DNA from: Streptomyces sp. NBC_01445
GTDB lineage: Bacteria > Actinomycetota > Actinomycetes > Streptomycetales > Streptomycetaceae
Length of the DNA stretch: 64,000 nucleotides
Assembly (NCBI RefSeq): GCF_035918235.1
Contig: NZ_CP109485.1
Location: 682,001 to 746,000, forward strand
Reading direction: 5' to 3'
Shown piece after piece: positions 7,973-18,063 of this stretch. Position numbers and translations under genes: made by a program. The notes beneath the pieces are model-generated. The model made no database searches. It saw only the letters and a list, made by a program, of their open reading frames with translations, and was not told the DNA's origin. The stretch's first letter is position 1, and every line of letters begins with the position of its first letter.

Positions 7973-9124
7973 CTACTTGTTCGGGCCCCGGAAGCGGCCG
8001 AACGCCTTCGTGAAGGCGGTCAGCGGCGAGCCGTCCAGTCTGGCCGAGCCCGGGTCGACCGGCCGGGGCACACCCGCGCCGCCGGTCGCCTCCGCCAGCG
8101 CGGCCTGCGCCGCCTCGGCCGCCTCCCGGTAGAGGTCACAGGACTTCGTCATGGCCTCCAGCGCCTCGGCGTACCTGACGACCATGCCCTGGGCATGAAC
8201 CAGCTCCTCGTCCGGAGTGAGCAGGTGCCAGCCCTGCCGCAACCGCGTCAGGGCCCGCTCGGCGTCAGCGGGCATCGGCCTCGGCAGCGCGGCGAACTCC
8301 CTGATCCTGTCGAGGAGTTCGGTCGGTTCGGAACCGTCCAGGAAAACACTGCGCACCGTGAAGCGCTCCGCCTCGTACCCCGGGACGGGCGGCACCGTGG
8401 GCAGGACGACGGCGCCGCCGCGCGGCATCCGCAGGCTCAGCTCCCGCTTCATCGCGACGTCGGCGATCTGGGCCTGGTCCGGCGTGCCCCGGTGCTCGAC
8501 CACCCGGTGCCGCAGGCTGGGCGGCAGGAACGCCGAGACAGGCTTCTGCCCCACGGCGTCCGGCGTCATCGCCTCGTGCACCACGACATGGATGAACCAG
8601 CTGCTACGGGTGCAGTCCCGCAGCCGGTGGCGCAGCTCGTCGTCGTCCTTGGGCAGGTAGTTCGCGGCCCTCAGGCGCACGCCCGGCACGGTGTCGTGGT
8701 CCCAGTCGACCCGGTCGCTGTCGGGCCAGAACATGGTGGCGGGCGAGGGCCAGTGCGCGTCCCACGCCCGCTGCGCCTCGGCTGCGAGAACCCAGGTGAC
8801 ACCCTCGCCTTCCTTGCGGCGGGCCTCGGGGTCGTACGTCGTCAGCTGTGCACGCACGGTGACGTCGTCGGCGACGCGCCAGCGGGCCTCGAAGAGGCGG
8901 CGGGCCGTCGGACCGGGGTCGGCGGATTCGTCCCGCGGGTGCAGGGCGGTGGAGCGGGCCGCCTCGACGGGGTCGAGGTCCAGGAAGTCGTCGAGCACCC
9001 CGGCCGCCTTGAGGGCGATCAGGTTGCGCCGGACGTCCTGCTCGGGCTCGGGCCCGAGATGGCGCCCGCGCCCCAGCCACGCGGTGTCGGGGGCGATGGT
9101 CGAGGAGCTGCTGTTCTTGGCCAT
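7973..9124 (-). CDS. Hypothetical protein (383 aa)
   Basis: No recognised domain is visible. The protein is soluble, acidic in the middle (LDDFLDLDPVEAA; KDDDELRHRLRDCTRSSWFIHVVVHEAMTP), and has a long C-terminal helix (RLRQGWHLLTPDEELVHAQ...YREAAEAAQAALAEA) followed by a basic tail ending GPNK. The stretch WFIHVVVHEAMTP looks like a buried beta strand. The start codon ATG at 9124 begins MAKNSSSS. A divergent promoter region of about 115 bp separates it from the phosphatase gene that ends at 9242. Codon use is typical of the region, so it is very likely a real gene of unknown function. Confidence 0.7.
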   Translation of the reverse strand: MAKNSSSSTIAPDTAWLGRGRHLGPEPEQDVRRNLIALKAAGVLDDFLDLDPVEAARSTALHPRDESADPGPTARRLFEARWRVADDVTVRAQLTTYDPEARRKEGEGVTWVLAAEAQRAWDAHWPSPATMFWPDSDRVDWDHDTVPGVRLRAANYLPKDDDELRHRLRDCTRSSWFIHVVVHEAMTPDAVGQKPVSAFLPPSLRHRVVEHRGTPDQAQIADVAMKRELSLRMPRGGAVVLPTVPPVPGYEAERFTVRSVFLDGSEPTELLDRIREFAALPRPMPADAERALTRLRQGWHLLTPDEELVHAQGMVVRYAEALEAMTKSCDLYREAAEAAQAALAEATGGAGVPRPVDPGSARLDGSPLTAFTKAFGRFRGPNK

Positions 9125-9241
9125 GGAATCGTTCTGTGGGTGATCGGGGGCTCGACCAGTATGGTCCCTGCACCTGTCGATGGAAGGGGAACCCCGCCCC
9201 GACTTGCATCAATCGCGGCCGGACGGGCCCGAACCCCGACG

Positions 9242-11137
9242 TCAGGCGCGGGGCGGCGGCTTCGGAACGTGGCGCGTGCACGCGTCGGCCGCCGGCGCCT
9301 GGAGCACCAGCACCGACAGGTCGTCCTCGACCGGGCCCGTCCCGAAGTCGTGTGCCGCTCGCCGCACATGCTCCGCGAGCGCCTTGGCGCCGAGGCCCAT
9401 GCCCTGGCGGAGCACGTCCGCGAGACCGTCGTCGTCGTCCAACTGCCAGTTGCCGCGGCGTCGTTCGGTGACGCCATCGGTCACGCAGAGCAGCGTTTCA
9501 CCGGGTGCGAGATGGAAGGTGCTGGCTCGGAATTCGGCGCCCTCGTCGATGCCGAGCAGCATCCGGGGTTCGCACGCCGGTTCCACTCTGCCGTCGGTGA
9601 ACAGATGGAGGGGCGGGGGGTGGCCGGCGCTGGCGACCCGGCAGCGGGCTCCTGCCACGCCCGGTTCGACGGCCAGCTCCCCGTACAACATGCTCAGGAA
9701 GCGGGTGGCCGCCTGCTCGCCGTCGGCCGTGAGCGCTTCGGCGCTCTCCTCCGCCATGGCGGTGTTCAGCCGGTCGAGCACCGATTCGACGCCGTGGCCT
9801 TCGCGCGCCAGGAGCCGCACCAGATGCCGGGCGAGGCCGGTGACGGACATCGCCTCCGGGTCCTTTCCCTGCACGTCCCCGAGCAGGAAGCACCAGCGGC
9901 CCTCGCCCTTCGGGAAGATGTCGTAGAAGTCGCCGCCGACGGTCTGGCCCTCGCCGTGCGGCTCGTAGACGATCGCGGTGTCGATTCCCGCGATGCTGGC
10001 CAGGGTCGTCGGCAGCTGCCTGCGCTGGAGGGCCACGCTGATGGTCGTCTGTCTCGTGTACTGGCGGGCGGTGTACACGGCCTGTGCGACGCGGCGGGCC
10101 ACGTCGTCCACCATGCGCACCACCGCATCGGTCATCTGCAGATGGCCGGTCCGGCCGAGGAGCAGTACCCCGACGTCCGTGTCACGGATGGCGAGCGGGA
10201 AGGCGAACGCCGACCCGCCCGCACGGTCGGCCCCGCCGCTCTCCGGCCAGGGCCAGGGCGTGCCCCCGGCGCGGATGCCCGCGGACGGCGGGATCCGCTC
10301 CAGTTCCTCGCGCAGCGGCACGATGCGCCGCTCGTCGACGTGCCAGACCCGGGACAGTTGCAGCCCTCTCCCCTGGGTTCTCAGCCAGATGCCGCACCAG
10401 TCCGCGAGGCGGGGTACGAGGAGCTGGGCCGCGAGCGCGGCGACCATGCTCTGGTCAAGCTGCCCGGCGAGAAGCTCGCTGGTCTCGGCGAGGAACGACG
10501 GGCCGCTGTGGTCGACCCACTCGGCGGCGTACCCATGGCTGCGCACCAGGTGTTCCCTCGCGTCGGTCGATTCCGCGATGCCGGCCGGTGCCTGCCCGGT
10601 CCCGGGGCCCGCGGCCTCGCCGGTACGGGCCGCCGTGGCCTGGGTCGCCACGGATCCCGGCTCCGCCGACGAGGCCTCCAGCCGGAACCACACCCGCTTC
10701 TCCGACCGCCGGTAGGTCACGCCCCAGGCCTGGGAGATCGCGCTCACCAGCTGGAGGCCGTAGCCGGGCTCCCCGTGCCGGGCGTCCGCCGCGGCGCGTA
10801 CGCCCCTGGAGGGGTGGCGGTCCACGACCTCCACGACTACGGCCAGTCCGGTGTCCGGGTGCCGCTCCAGGCGGCAGACCACGTCGATGTCGGTGCCCGC
10901 GTACACGACGGCGTTGGTGACCAGCTCGCTGGCCAGCAGGACGGCATTGTCGATGAGCCCCTGCGGGACCTGCCCAACGGCCGGAACGGCGTCCTGGCCG
11001 GGAGGCGTCGCGGTGGACGCCATTCCGCCCGCCAGCACCTCACGCAGAAATCTTCGCGCCTGTGCGGACGCGAGCTGGTTCGCCGGCAACTCCTTGCTGC
11101 ACACGAAATCAGCCGAGTGTGCGGGCAACGGGATCAC
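9242..11137 (-). CDS. SpoIIE-type PP2C phosphatase with anti-sigma-type ATPase and GAF domains
   Basis: The protein has 631 residues. Residues about 15-150 form an RsbW-like HATPase domain (LLASELVTNAVVYAG, GYGLQLVSAISQAWG). Residues about 200-350 are GAF-like. Residues about 400-620 form a SpoIIE/RsbU phosphatase (GGDFYDIFP, LLGDVQGKDPEAMSVTGL, GHPPPLHL, CVTDGVTERRRG, DDLSVLVL), with the metal-binding aspartates in place. It should dephosphorylate anti-anti-sigma proteins, and the kinase domain may phosphorylate them, so it could set a partner-switch on its own. The start is a GTG with AGGGGG ten nt upstream. It is divergent from the large hybrid kinase. Confidence 0.92.
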   Translation of the reverse strand: MIPLPAHSADFVCSKELPANQLASAQARRFLREVLAGGMASTATPPGQDAVPAVGQVPQGLIDNAVLLASELVTNAVVYAGTDIDVVCRLERHPDTGLAVVVEVVDRHPSRGVRAAADARHGEPGYGLQLVSAISQAWGVTYRRSEKRVWFRLEASSAEPGSVATQATAARTGEAAGPGTGQAPAGIAESTDAREHLVRSHGYAAEWVDHSGPSFLAETSELLAGQLDQSMVAALAAQLLVPRLADWCGIWLRTQGRGLQLSRVWHVDERRIVPLREELERIPPSAGIRAGGTPWPWPESGGADRAGGSAFAFPLAIRDTDVGVLLLGRTGHLQMTDAVVRMVDDVARRVAQAVYTARQYTRQTTISVALQRRQLPTTLASIAGIDTAIVYEPHGEGQTVGGDFYDIFPKGEGRWCFLLGDVQGKDPEAMSVTGLARHLVRLLAREGHGVESVLDRLNTAMAEESAEALTADGEQAATRFLSMLYGELAVEPGVAGARCRVASAGHPPPLHLFTDGRVEPACEPRMLLGIDEGAEFRASTFHLAPGETLLCVTDGVTERRRGNWQLDDDDGLADVLRQGMGLGAKALAEHVRRAAHDFGTGPVEDDLSVLVLQAPAADACTRHVPKPPPRA

Positions 11138-11189
11138 GACGCCCCCTGGGTCCGCCGACAGCGTCTGGGAGAAGTATTTTCGTGCCCCT

Positions 11190-11195
11190 TATAAT
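11190..11195 (+). promoter_or_regulatory. TATAAT -10-like element upstream of the hybrid kinase
   Basis: A perfect TATAAT lies in an AT-rich patch (11174-11204) that is rare in this sequence, between divergent genes. A start about 7 nt downstream would fall at or just before the ATG at 11205, giving a leaderless message. I see no good -35 match at the right spacing. Confidence 0.5.
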
Positions 11196-11204
11196 ATGAC
11201 AAAC

Positions 11205-11261
11205 ATGGCTAAACAGGCCGCTGGTGTGCGCGATGAACTCCGGGCGGAGGGTGGTTCATGA
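11205..11261 (+). CDS. Short leader ORF (18 aa) coupled to the hybrid kinase
   Basis: An ATG at 11205 (with another in-frame ATG at 11196) opens [18 protein letters not shown] and stops at a TGA whose first bases overlap the kinase ATG (ATGA at 11258-11261). The kinase ribosome binding site (GGAGGG) lies inside this short frame. Given the TATAAT ending at 11195, the ORF could be translated from a leaderless transcript and pass ribosomes on to the kinase. The peptide has no recognised motif. It may simply be a chance frame; the coupling geometry and promoter position are the reasons to list it. Confidence 0.35.
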   Translation: MAKQAAGVRDELRAEGGS

Positions 11262-14200
11262 CCATGGACACGACTCGGCCCGACCCGGCCGAACCGGCCA
11301 CTGAGGCCTCCGGGCACTGGGTCCGAACGAGTGAGCTGCGCCCGCTTCTCGCCGCGATGAAGGCCCTGCGCGACGGTGACTTCACGGTGCGTGCGGACGG
11401 TTCACGGGACGTGGGGGAACTCGCCCCGCAGGACCCGGTGGTCGCGGAGATGAGCGCCGTCCTCAACCAGGTCACCGCGCGAAACGCGCATCTCGCTACG
11501 GAGCTCCAGCGCGTCCGGCACGAGATCATCCGGCGGGGCCGGCTGGACGAGCGCATTTCCGCGAGTCCGGGCTCGGGCACCTGGACGACGAACGTGGAGG
11601 CCGCCAACACGGCGATCGAAGCACTGGTGGGGCCCGTCGCCAAGGCCACGCGGGTCCTCGACGCCGTCGCGGACGGCGATCTGACGCAGCATGTCGATCT
11701 GCACGACGGAAGCCGCCAGCTCCGCGGCGACCTGCGGCGCCTGGGCATCGGCGTGAACCGCATGGTGGACCAGCTCTCCCTGTTCACCGGTGAGGTGACC
11801 CGGGTCGCCCGTGAGGTCGGCACGGAGGGGCGCCTGGGTGGCCGCGCGAAGGCACAGGGGCTGTCGGGCGACTGGCTCCACGTGACGGAGGCGGTCAACA
11901 CGATGGCGTCGCGGCTGACGGCTCAGGTGCGGGACATCGCGGTGGTGACGACCGCCGTGGCGCGCGGCGACCTGACGCAGCAGGTGACCGTCGAGGCAAC
12001 CGGCGAGCTGCTGGAGCTGAAACTCACCGTCAACAAGATGGTGGACCAGCTGCGGGCATTCGCCGACGAAGTGACCAGGGTCGCCCGCGAGGTCGGCACC
12101 GAGGGCCAGCTGGGCGGCCGCGCCCAGGTCAGGGGCGCTTCCGGGGTCTGGAAAGACCTCACGGACAGCGTGAACTTCATGGCGTCGAACCTGACCTCCC
12201 AGGTCCGCAACATCGCCCAGGTGACCACGGCCGTCGCGAACGGCGATCTGAGCCAGAAGATCACCGTGGAGGTCCGGGGCGAGATCCTTCAGCTGAAGTC
12301 GACGATCAACACCATGGTGGACCAACTCTCCGCGTTCGCCGACGAGGTCACCCGCGTCGCCCGCGAGGTCGGCACCGAAGGTCAGCTCGGCGGACGCGCG
12401 CAGGTCAGGGGCGTGTCCGGGGTCTGGAAAGACCTCACGGAGAGCGTCAACTTCATGGCCGACAACCTGACCTCCCAGGTCCGCAACATCGCGCAGGTCG
12501 CCACCGCCGTCGCCGAGGGCGACCTCGGCAAGACGATCACCGTGGAGGCCAAGGGAGAGATCCTCGAGCTGAAGTCGACGATCAACACGATGGTGGACCA
12601 GCTCTCCGCCTTCGCCGACGAGGTCACCCGCGTCGCCCGTGAGGTCGGCACCGAGGGCAACCTGGGCGGACAGGCCCAGGTCAGGGGCGCTTCGGGGGTC
12701 TGGAAAGACCTCACCGACAACGTGAACTTCATGGCGCTCAACCTGACGTCGCAGGTCCGCAACATCGCCCAGGTCACCACCGCCGTGGCCAACGGAGACC
12801 TGTCGAAGAAGATCGACGTCGACGCGCGCGGCGAGATCCTGGAGCTGAAGGACACCGTCAACACGATGGTCCAGCAGCTGAGGGCGTTCGCGGACGAGGT
12901 GACCCGCGTGGCCCGCGAGGTCGGCACCGAGGGGCGGCTCGGCGGCCGCGCCCAGGTGCATGGCGCGTCCGGGGTCTGGGAGAACCTCACGGACAACGTC
13001 AACTTCATGGCCGACAACCTGACCTCCCAGGTCCGCAACATCGCCCAGGTCGCCACCGCCGTCGCGCGCGGCGACCTGTCCAAGAAGATCGATGTCGACG
13101 CACGTGGCGAGATCCTGGAGCTCAAGACCACGATCAACACGATGGTCGACACGCTCTCCGCGTTCGCGTCCGAGGTCACGCGTGTGGCCCGCGAGGTGGG
13201 CTCGGAGGGGCAGCTGGGCGGCCAGGCCCGCGTGGAGGGCGTCTACGGGACGTGGAAGCGGCTGACCACCAGCGTCAACGAGCTGGCCCTGAACCTGACC
13301 ACCCAGGTGCGCGCGATCGCCGAGGTCGCCAGCGCCGTCACGCAGGGCGACATGTCCGGCTCCATCTCGGTGGAGGCCCAGGGCGAGGTCGCCACCCTCA
13401 AGGACAACATCAACCTCATGGTGGCGAACCTCCGTGAGACGACCCGGGCGAAGGACTGGCTGGAGTCCAACCTGGCCCGTATCGCCGGGCTCATGCAGGG
13501 CCACCGCGACCTGGTCGAGGTCGCCGACCTGATCCTGCGCGAGCTGACCCCTCTGGTGAACGCCCAGTACGGTGCGTTCTTCCTGGCCGAGGCGAGTGCG
13601 GAATCGGGCGAGGACCTGGAGCTCCTGGCCGGTTACGGCACCGGCCAGGAAGAAGGCCACAGGCCGCGTCCCCGGCTCAGCCTCGGGGGGCCCGGCTGGG
13701 GCCTGATCACCCAGGCCGCCGCGGAGAAACGGCGGATCCTCGTCGACGCGGTCCCCGCGGACTACATCACCATCAGCTCCGGCCTCGGCTCCGCGCCGCC
13801 GGCCAGCGTCGTCATCCTGCCGATCCTCTTCGAGGACCGGGTGCTCGGCGTCATCGAACTCGCCTCGTTCAGCCGCTTCAGCGAGGTCCACCTCGCCTTC
13901 GTCGACCAGTTCGTGAACACCATCGGTGTCTCCATCAACACCATCATCGCCAACTCCCGCACCGAGTCCCTCCTCTCCGAGTCCCAGCGCCTCACCGCCG
14001 AACTGCGCCAGCGCTCCGACGAGTTGCAGCTCACCAACGCCAAGCTGGAGGAGAAGGCGGCGCTCCTTGCCACGTCCTCCCAGTACAAGTCCGAGTTCCT
14101 GGCGAACATGTCGCACGAGTTGCGCACACCCCTCAACTCGCTCCTCGTGCTGTCCCGGCTGCTCGCCGACAATCCCTCCGGCCGGCTCTCCGCGGAGGAG

Positions 14201-15502
14201 GTGGAATTCGCCGTCACCATCCACCAGGCGGGCTCCGACCTGCTGCAACTGATCAACGACATCCTCGACCTGTCGAAGATCGAAGCGGGCCGGATGGATG
14301 TGCACCCCAAGAAGCTGCCGCTGAACAAGCTGCTCGACTATGTACGGGCCACCTTCCAGCCGCTCTCCGGGGACCGGGGCCTGTCGTTCGACATCACGGT
14401 CGGCGAGGACGTTCCCCAGGAGCTCTACTCCGACGAGCAGCGCCTCCAGCAGATCCTCCGCAACCTCCTCTCGAACGCGGTGAAGTTCACCTCGTCCGGC
14501 GGGGTGGAGCTGCTCGTGGAACGTGCGACGCCGACGAACTTCGAGGAGGAGACGCTGCGCGACGCGGACGCCGTCATCAGCCTTGCCGTCAAGGACACGG
14601 GAATCGGCATCCAGCCGGAGATGCTCAGCGGGATCTTCGAGGCGTTCCAGCAGTCCGACGGCGCCACCAACCGCAAGTACGGCGGCACCGGTCTCGGCCT
14701 CTCCATCAGCCGGGACATGGCGGCCCTGCTCGGCGGCCGGATCATGGCCGAGAGCGAGCCGGGCGTCGGCTCCACCTTCACGCTCTTCGTCCCCGTGCAC
14801 TACACAGCCCCCATCGTGGAACCGCTCCCCGCGAGCGGCGACGTGCAGGCCATCGCCGGACCGGGCTCTGTGGGCAGCCGGCCCGCGGCCCTCTCCGGGA
14901 CCGCGCAGTACGAGGCCTTGAGCACTCGGGAGGCCGCGCCCCTGCCGAGAGTCCGTACCCCCGACGAACTCGGCAGCCTCGCCATCGCGGACGAACACAC
15001 CAGCTGGCCGGAGACGACCCGGCTCAAGGAGTGGCTGACCGGCGACGCGGCCGGGGTACTGGCCAACCGCCGCATCCTGATCGTCGACGACGACATCCGG
15101 AACGTCTTCGCGCTGACCCATGTGCTGGGCCGCGTCGGCATCAGCGTCAAGTACGCCGAGAACGGCCGCGAGGGCCTCGAGGTCCTCGACCGGACACCCG
15201 ATGTGTCCCTGGTGCTGATGGACATCATGATGCCCGAGATGGATGGTTACGAGATGATCGGCGCGATGCGGCGCACACCGCGCTTCGCGAACCTGCCGGT
15301 CATCGCGCTCACCGCCAAGGCCATGCCGGGCGACCGCGAGAAGGCGATCGAGAGCGGAGCGAACGACTACATCCCCAAGCCGGTGGACGTCGACCGGCTG
15401 CTGTCCGTGATCTGCCGGCTCCTCGACCCGCAGACCCCCTCGGAAACGCCTCCGGGCGGCCCCGGCGACGACACCGACGACACCACGGGGCAGGCGACAT
15501 GA
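11258..15502 (+). CDS. Multi-HAMP hybrid histidine kinase (HAMP array-GAF-HisKA-HATPase-REC)
   Basis: The protein has 1414 residues and no transmembrane segment, so it is a cytosolic sensor. Residues about 25-735 are HAMP domains with helical linkers. Six consecutive units start with V-T-R-V-A-R-E-V-G at residue 180 and recur exactly every 92 residues (276 bp), flanked by more divergent copies. A GAF domain follows (about 760-905), then a coiled coil and HisKA with phospho-acceptor His953 in [12 protein letters not shown]. HATPase has DTGIGI and GGTGLGLS, and a receiver domain has Asp1322 in [14 protein letters not shown]. The architecture resembles group III (Nik1/Os1-like) osmosensing kinases. 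It is followed by a response regulator with an ATGA overlap and is divergent from a SpoIIE phosphatase, suggesting one stress-signalling module. Confidence 0.95.
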   Translation: MTMDTTRPDPAEPATEASGHWVRTSELRPLLAAMKALRDGDFTVRADGSRDVGELAPQDPVVAEMSAVLNQVTARNAHLATELQRVRHEIIRRGRLDERISASPGSGTWTTNVEAANTAIEALVGPVAKATRVLDAVADGDLTQHVDLHDGSRQLRGDLRRLGIGVNRMVDQLSLFTGEVTRVAREVGTEGRLGGRAKAQGLSGDWLHVTEAVNTMASRLTAQVRDIAVVTTAVARGDLTQQVTVEATGELLELKLTVNKMVDQLRAFADEVTRVAREVGTEGQLGGRAQVRGASGVWKDLTDSVNFMASNLTSQVRNIAQVTTAVANGDLSQKITVEVRGEILQLKSTINTMVDQLSAFADEVTRVAREVGTEGQLGGRAQVRGVSGVWKDLTESVNFMADNLTSQVRNIAQVATAVAEGDLGKTITVEAKGEILELKSTINTMVDQLSAFADEVTRVAREVGTEGNLGGQAQVRGASGVWKDLTDNVNFMALNLTSQVRNIAQVTTAVANGDLSKKIDVDARGEILELKDTVNTMVQQLRAFADEVTRVAREVGTEGRLGGRAQVHGASGVWENLTDNVNFMADNLTSQVRNIAQVATAVARGDLSKKIDVDARGEILELKTTINTMVDTLSAFASEVTRVAREVGSEGQLGGQARVEGVYGTWKRLTTSVNELALNLTTQVRAIAEVASAVTQGDMSGSISVEAQGEVATLKDNINLMVANLRETTRAKDWLESNLARIAGLMQGHRDLVEVADLILRELTPLVNAQYGAFFLAEASAESGEDLELLAGYGTGQEEGHRPRPRLSLGGPGWGLITQAAAEKRRILVDAVPADYITISSGLGSAPPASVVILPILFEDRVLGVIELASFSRFSEVHLAFVDQFVNTIGVSINTIIANSRTESLLSESQRLTAELRQRSDELQLTNAKLEEKAALLATSSQYKSEFLANMSHELRTPLNSLLVLSRLLADNPSGRLSAEEVEFAVTIHQAGSDLLQLINDILDLSKIEAGRMDVHPKKLPLNKLLDYVRATFQPLSGDRGLSFDITVGEDVPQELYSDEQRLQQILRNLLSNAVKFTSSGGVELLVERATPTNFEEETLRDADAVISLAVKDTGIGIQPEMLSGIFEAFQQSDGATNRKYGGTGLGLSISRDMAALLGGRIMAESEPGVGSTFTLFVPVHYTAPIVEPLPASGDVQAIAGPGSVGSRPAALSGTAQYEALSTREAAPLPRVRTPDELGSLAIADEHTSWPETTRLKEWLTGDAAGVLANRRILIVDDDIRNVFALTHVLGRVGISVKYAENGREGLEVLDRTPDVSLVLMDIMMPEMDGYEMIGAMRRTPRFANLPVIALTAKAMPGDREKAIESGANDYIPKPVDVDRLLSVICRLLDPQTPSETPPGGPGDDTDDTTGQAT

Positions 15503-16137
15503 CAGCACCGCAGGGAGCAGCGGCGGACGCCTCCAGCATCCTCATCGTCGACGACATGGAGGAGAACCTGGTCGCCCTCGAAGCCGTACTCGGCTCGCTG
15601 GCCCGGGTGGTCCGTGCGCGCTCGGGCGAGGCCGCTCTCAAGGCGATGCTGCGGCAGGACTTCGCCGTCGCGCTCATCGACGTGATGATGCCCGGCATGA
15701 ACGGTTTCGAGACCGCCGCCAACATCAAGGGCCTCCACCAGACCAAGGACGTCCCGATCATCCTGCTGACCGGTGCGGCGGTCGATCCGAACTACGCCTA
15801 CCGCGGCTACACGGTCGGCGCGGCCGACTTCCTGATCAAGCCGTTCGACCCGTGGCTGCTGCGGACCAAGGTCAACGTCTTCCTGGACCTTCACCGCAAG
15901 AACCGGCAACTCGCCGAACAAGCAGAGCAGTTGACACGCCTTCTGGCGGTCGACGTGCCCGCGAACCCACCCGAGGAGCAGCACCGGCTGGCCGACGTCG
16001 AACGTCAACTCGCCCAGGTACAACGCCTGCTGCGCGAAGGAGACGGTTCGGACGAACCCGAGGCGGCGGGCCTCGCCGACCGGATCGCCGTACTGGAAGA
16101 GGCTGTGGGACGGCTCCTGGAGCCCCCGGAGCAGTAG
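15499..16137 (+). CDS. Response regulator with receiver domain and coiled-coil tail (no DNA-binding domain)
   Basis: The 212-residue protein starts at the ATG overlapping the kinase stop. Residues about 14-135 form a receiver with the acidic pocket VDDMEEN, phospho-acceptor Asp61 (ALIDVMMPGMNGFE), Thr/Ser switch LLTGAA and Lys of LIKPFDP. The rest (about 140-212) is a Glu/Gln/Leu-rich coiled coil (QLAEQAEQLTRLL, HRLADVERQLAQVQRLL). With no output domain for DNA, it should act by protein contact, for example as a stand-alone receiver in a phosphorelay with the hybrid kinase or as a scaffold. Confidence 0.93.
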   Translation: MTAPQGAAADASSILIVDDMEENLVALEAVLGSLARVVRARSGEAALKAMLRQDFAVALIDVMMPGMNGFETAANIKGLHQTKDVPIILLTGAAVDPNYAYRGYTVGAADFLIKPFDPWLLRTKVNVFLDLHRKNRQLAEQAEQLTRLLAVDVPANPPEEQHRLADVERQLAQVQRLLREGDGSDEPEAAGLADRIAVLEEAVGRLLEPPEQ

Positions 16138-16197
16138 GAGCCCACCGGGCGTGCCCCGACGGCCGACGGCAGAACCGGCCGGCGGGCCCGGCTCCCC

Positions 16198-17883
16198 TCA
16201 GCCCGCCGCCAGTGCCTCCTCGGCGGCCTCCAGCTCGTCCTGAGGGTCCAGCATCCGGGACAGCACGTCCAGATCATCTGCGTCGTAGCGGGACCTGACG
16301 TCCTCCCGCCAGTGCTCGGCGGCTACGCGCAGCACGTCCACGGCCTCCTTGTGGCGTCCGGTCCGGTTCAGCACGAGGCCGTAGTAACCCGCCGCCTCGG
16401 TGCCGAACGCCTCGTCCCGGCCCTCTTCCCATGCCTTGCGCAGGTACGGCTCGGCTTCCTCGTACGCACCGCGCTGGGCGATGGCCTTACCCGCCAGCAT
16501 CGCGTTCAGTGCGCTGTTGTCGGCTGCCGCGCGGACGTACCACCGCTCGGCCTCCTGGTAGTCCTTGTGGTAGTCGGAAAGCCAGGCCATGGCACCGCAG
16601 GCGTCGTGGTCCCCGGCCTCCGCGGCGATCCGCTTCCAGTGGTCACGCCGCACGGGCTCGCCCAGGTCGTCATAGAGCCACCTGAGATCGGCCGCGGCCG
16701 CCATGTCGCCCGCCAGCGCCGCGGGCTCGTGCCAGGGAAGCATCCAGCGTGCCGCCGCCCCGCCCGACTCGTAGAGCATCTTCCCGTACGCGTACGAAGC
16801 CTGGAGATCCCCGGCCTCGGCCCGTTGACGCAGCTCCTGCAAGCGGCGCAGATCCTGCTCGGGCGGCACCTCGTCCTCCTCACGGAGCCGGGCGATCTTG
16901 GCGAGCCGATCGGGGACGACCTCGTCGTCGGGGTCGACCTCCCTCAGCCGGTCCTCGGCCTCGTCGAGCCGGCGCTGCCGGCGGAACAGATCGGAGAGCC
17001 TCACCAGCGCAGCACGGTGCCCCGTGTCGGCCGCGAGGGCGTACCAATGCTCGGCCTCGGCGAGTTCGCCGCGCTCCTCGTTGAACAGGCCCAGGATGAA
17101 GGCCGCGCCGTCGTACCCCTCGCTGTGGGAGCGCAGGAGGAGTTCACGGACCTCGGGCCAGCGGTCGTCGGAGTGGTGCCGCTCAAGGAAGATCGCGTGC
17201 TCGACGAGAGCCACCGGGCTGAGGTATCCGGCCCTGCGGAAGCAGTTCCCAGCTTCGTCGGTCAGACCGGGATAGTCCTTGAACTCACTGTCCAACTCCC
17301 CCAGGGGTTCCACCGCCTCGCCCGCGGCCTCGCCGTCCTCGGCGTCCTCCGCCGCCTCGAGGTCATCGGCGACCCGGTCGAAGGTCTCGCGAATATGCTC
17401 GAAGAGCTGCACCCACCGGAAGACGGCGATGTCCCCGATGTCCACGCCCTTCATCAGGAACTCGGCTGCCTCATCCGGCTTTCCCTCGGCTGCAAGGAGC
17501 TTGCCCAGCTCGATCTTGCAGTCGAGACGGCCCATCTCCCAGCCTTCCCGGAACCACTCCGCAGCCTCCGGGTCACCGTTCTCCTTGAGCAGTACGGCCA
17601 GACCGTACGCGCAGCCGGAGTGGCGGTCCGCGGCAAGGCGGTAGAGCCGCTCGGCCTCCCGACGGTCACCGCGGATCTTCCGATAGCGGGCGAGGGTGTA
17701 CGCCGAGAAGGCGTCGCCCGCCTCAACTGCCCGTTCCCAGTACGGAATTCCCTCGTCGATCCGGCGGCCGAGTACAAAGAAGTCGGTGTGGCGACGGGCG
17801 GTCTCCTCGTCGCCCACTACCGCGGCGGCGACGAGGCCCTCGCCACGTTCCTCGATGGTCTGCGCTTCGTTCTGTAGTGCCAT
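16198..17883 (-). CDS. Tetratricopeptide/Sel1-like repeat protein
   Basis: I take the ATG at 17883 (MALQNEAQTIEERGEG), giving 561 residues; an in-frame TTG at 17919 would add 12. The protein is a string of roughly 35-residue helical pairs of the Sel1/TPR type, for example AFSAYTLARYRKIRGDRREAERLYRLAADRHSG and AEHWYALAADTGHRAALVRLSDLFRRQRRLDEAE. They run over almost the whole length, with an acidic insert near residue 200 (DDLEAAEDAEDGEAAGEAVEPLG). Such solenoids mediate protein-protein contacts; the partner is unknown. There is no signal peptide. It converges with the response-regulator gene. Confidence 0.88.
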   Translation of the reverse strand: MALQNEAQTIEERGEGLVAAAVVGDEETARRHTDFFVLGRRIDEGIPYWERAVEAGDAFSAYTLARYRKIRGDRREAERLYRLAADRHSGCAYGLAVLLKENGDPEAAEWFREGWEMGRLDCKIELGKLLAAEGKPDEAAEFLMKGVDIGDIAVFRWVQLFEHIRETFDRVADDLEAAEDAEDGEAAGEAVEPLGELDSEFKDYPGLTDEAGNCFRRAGYLSPVALVEHAIFLERHHSDDRWPEVRELLLRSHSEGYDGAAFILGLFNEERGELAEAEHWYALAADTGHRAALVRLSDLFRRQRRLDEAEDRLREVDPDDEVVPDRLAKIARLREEDEVPPEQDLRRLQELRQRAEAGDLQASYAYGKMLYESGGAAARWMLPWHEPAALAGDMAAAADLRWLYDDLGEPVRRDHWKRIAAEAGDHDACGAMAWLSDYHKDYQEAERWYVRAAADNSALNAMLAGKAIAQRGAYEEAEPYLRKAWEEGRDEAFGTEAAGYYGLVLNRTGRHKEAVDVLRVAAEHWREDVRSRYDADDLDVLSRMLDPQDELEAAEEALAAG

Positions 17884-17962
17884 GCGAGAGATCGTTTCAT
17901 CCAGCCGCGACTCAACCAACCTCGGGACATCGGCGCCAAGTTCATGGGCCCAGGGGCCCCGG

Positions 17963-18004
17963 TTTCGTGTCTCGCGTCTCGTGTCTCATGGCTCGCGTCT
18001 CGTG
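17963..18004. repeat. Imperfect 7-nt tandem repeats (GTCTCGN)
   Basis: About six degenerate copies of a GTCTCGT/GTCTCGC/GTCTCAT unit lie between the TPR gene's upstream region and the SRPBCC gene. They look like a simple replication-slippage repeat. I see no coding sense. Confidence 0.7.
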
Positions 18005-18063
18005 ACCACAGCGCGACCGGAGTCGTCGTCTTCATCACCGACAGCCGGGCAACCCGTCAATGC

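Noticed and set aside
8195..11194. A 999-codon plus-strand frame across the hypothetical gene and the SpoIIE gene
   Set aside because: It is antisense to two genes with recognisable domains or normal codon use. It has no domains, is Arg/Gly-rich, and is a GC-rich shadow frame.
10851..11204. The 118 codons upstream of the short leader in the same frame
   Set aside because: They run antisense to the SpoIIE gene start and have no coding character. Only the last 18 codons near the promoter are considered.
11795..13451. Regular 276-bp repeats, considered as a CRISPR or satellite array
   Set aside because: They are an in-frame protein repeat (HAMP units) inside a kinase gene, with no short direct repeats and spacers.
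11402..15508. A 1368-codon minus-strand frame opposite the hybrid kinase
   Set aside because: It is the complement of the highly repetitive HAMP-kinase gene. No family is visible, and its Asp/Val/His/Arg composition is typical of antisense frames.
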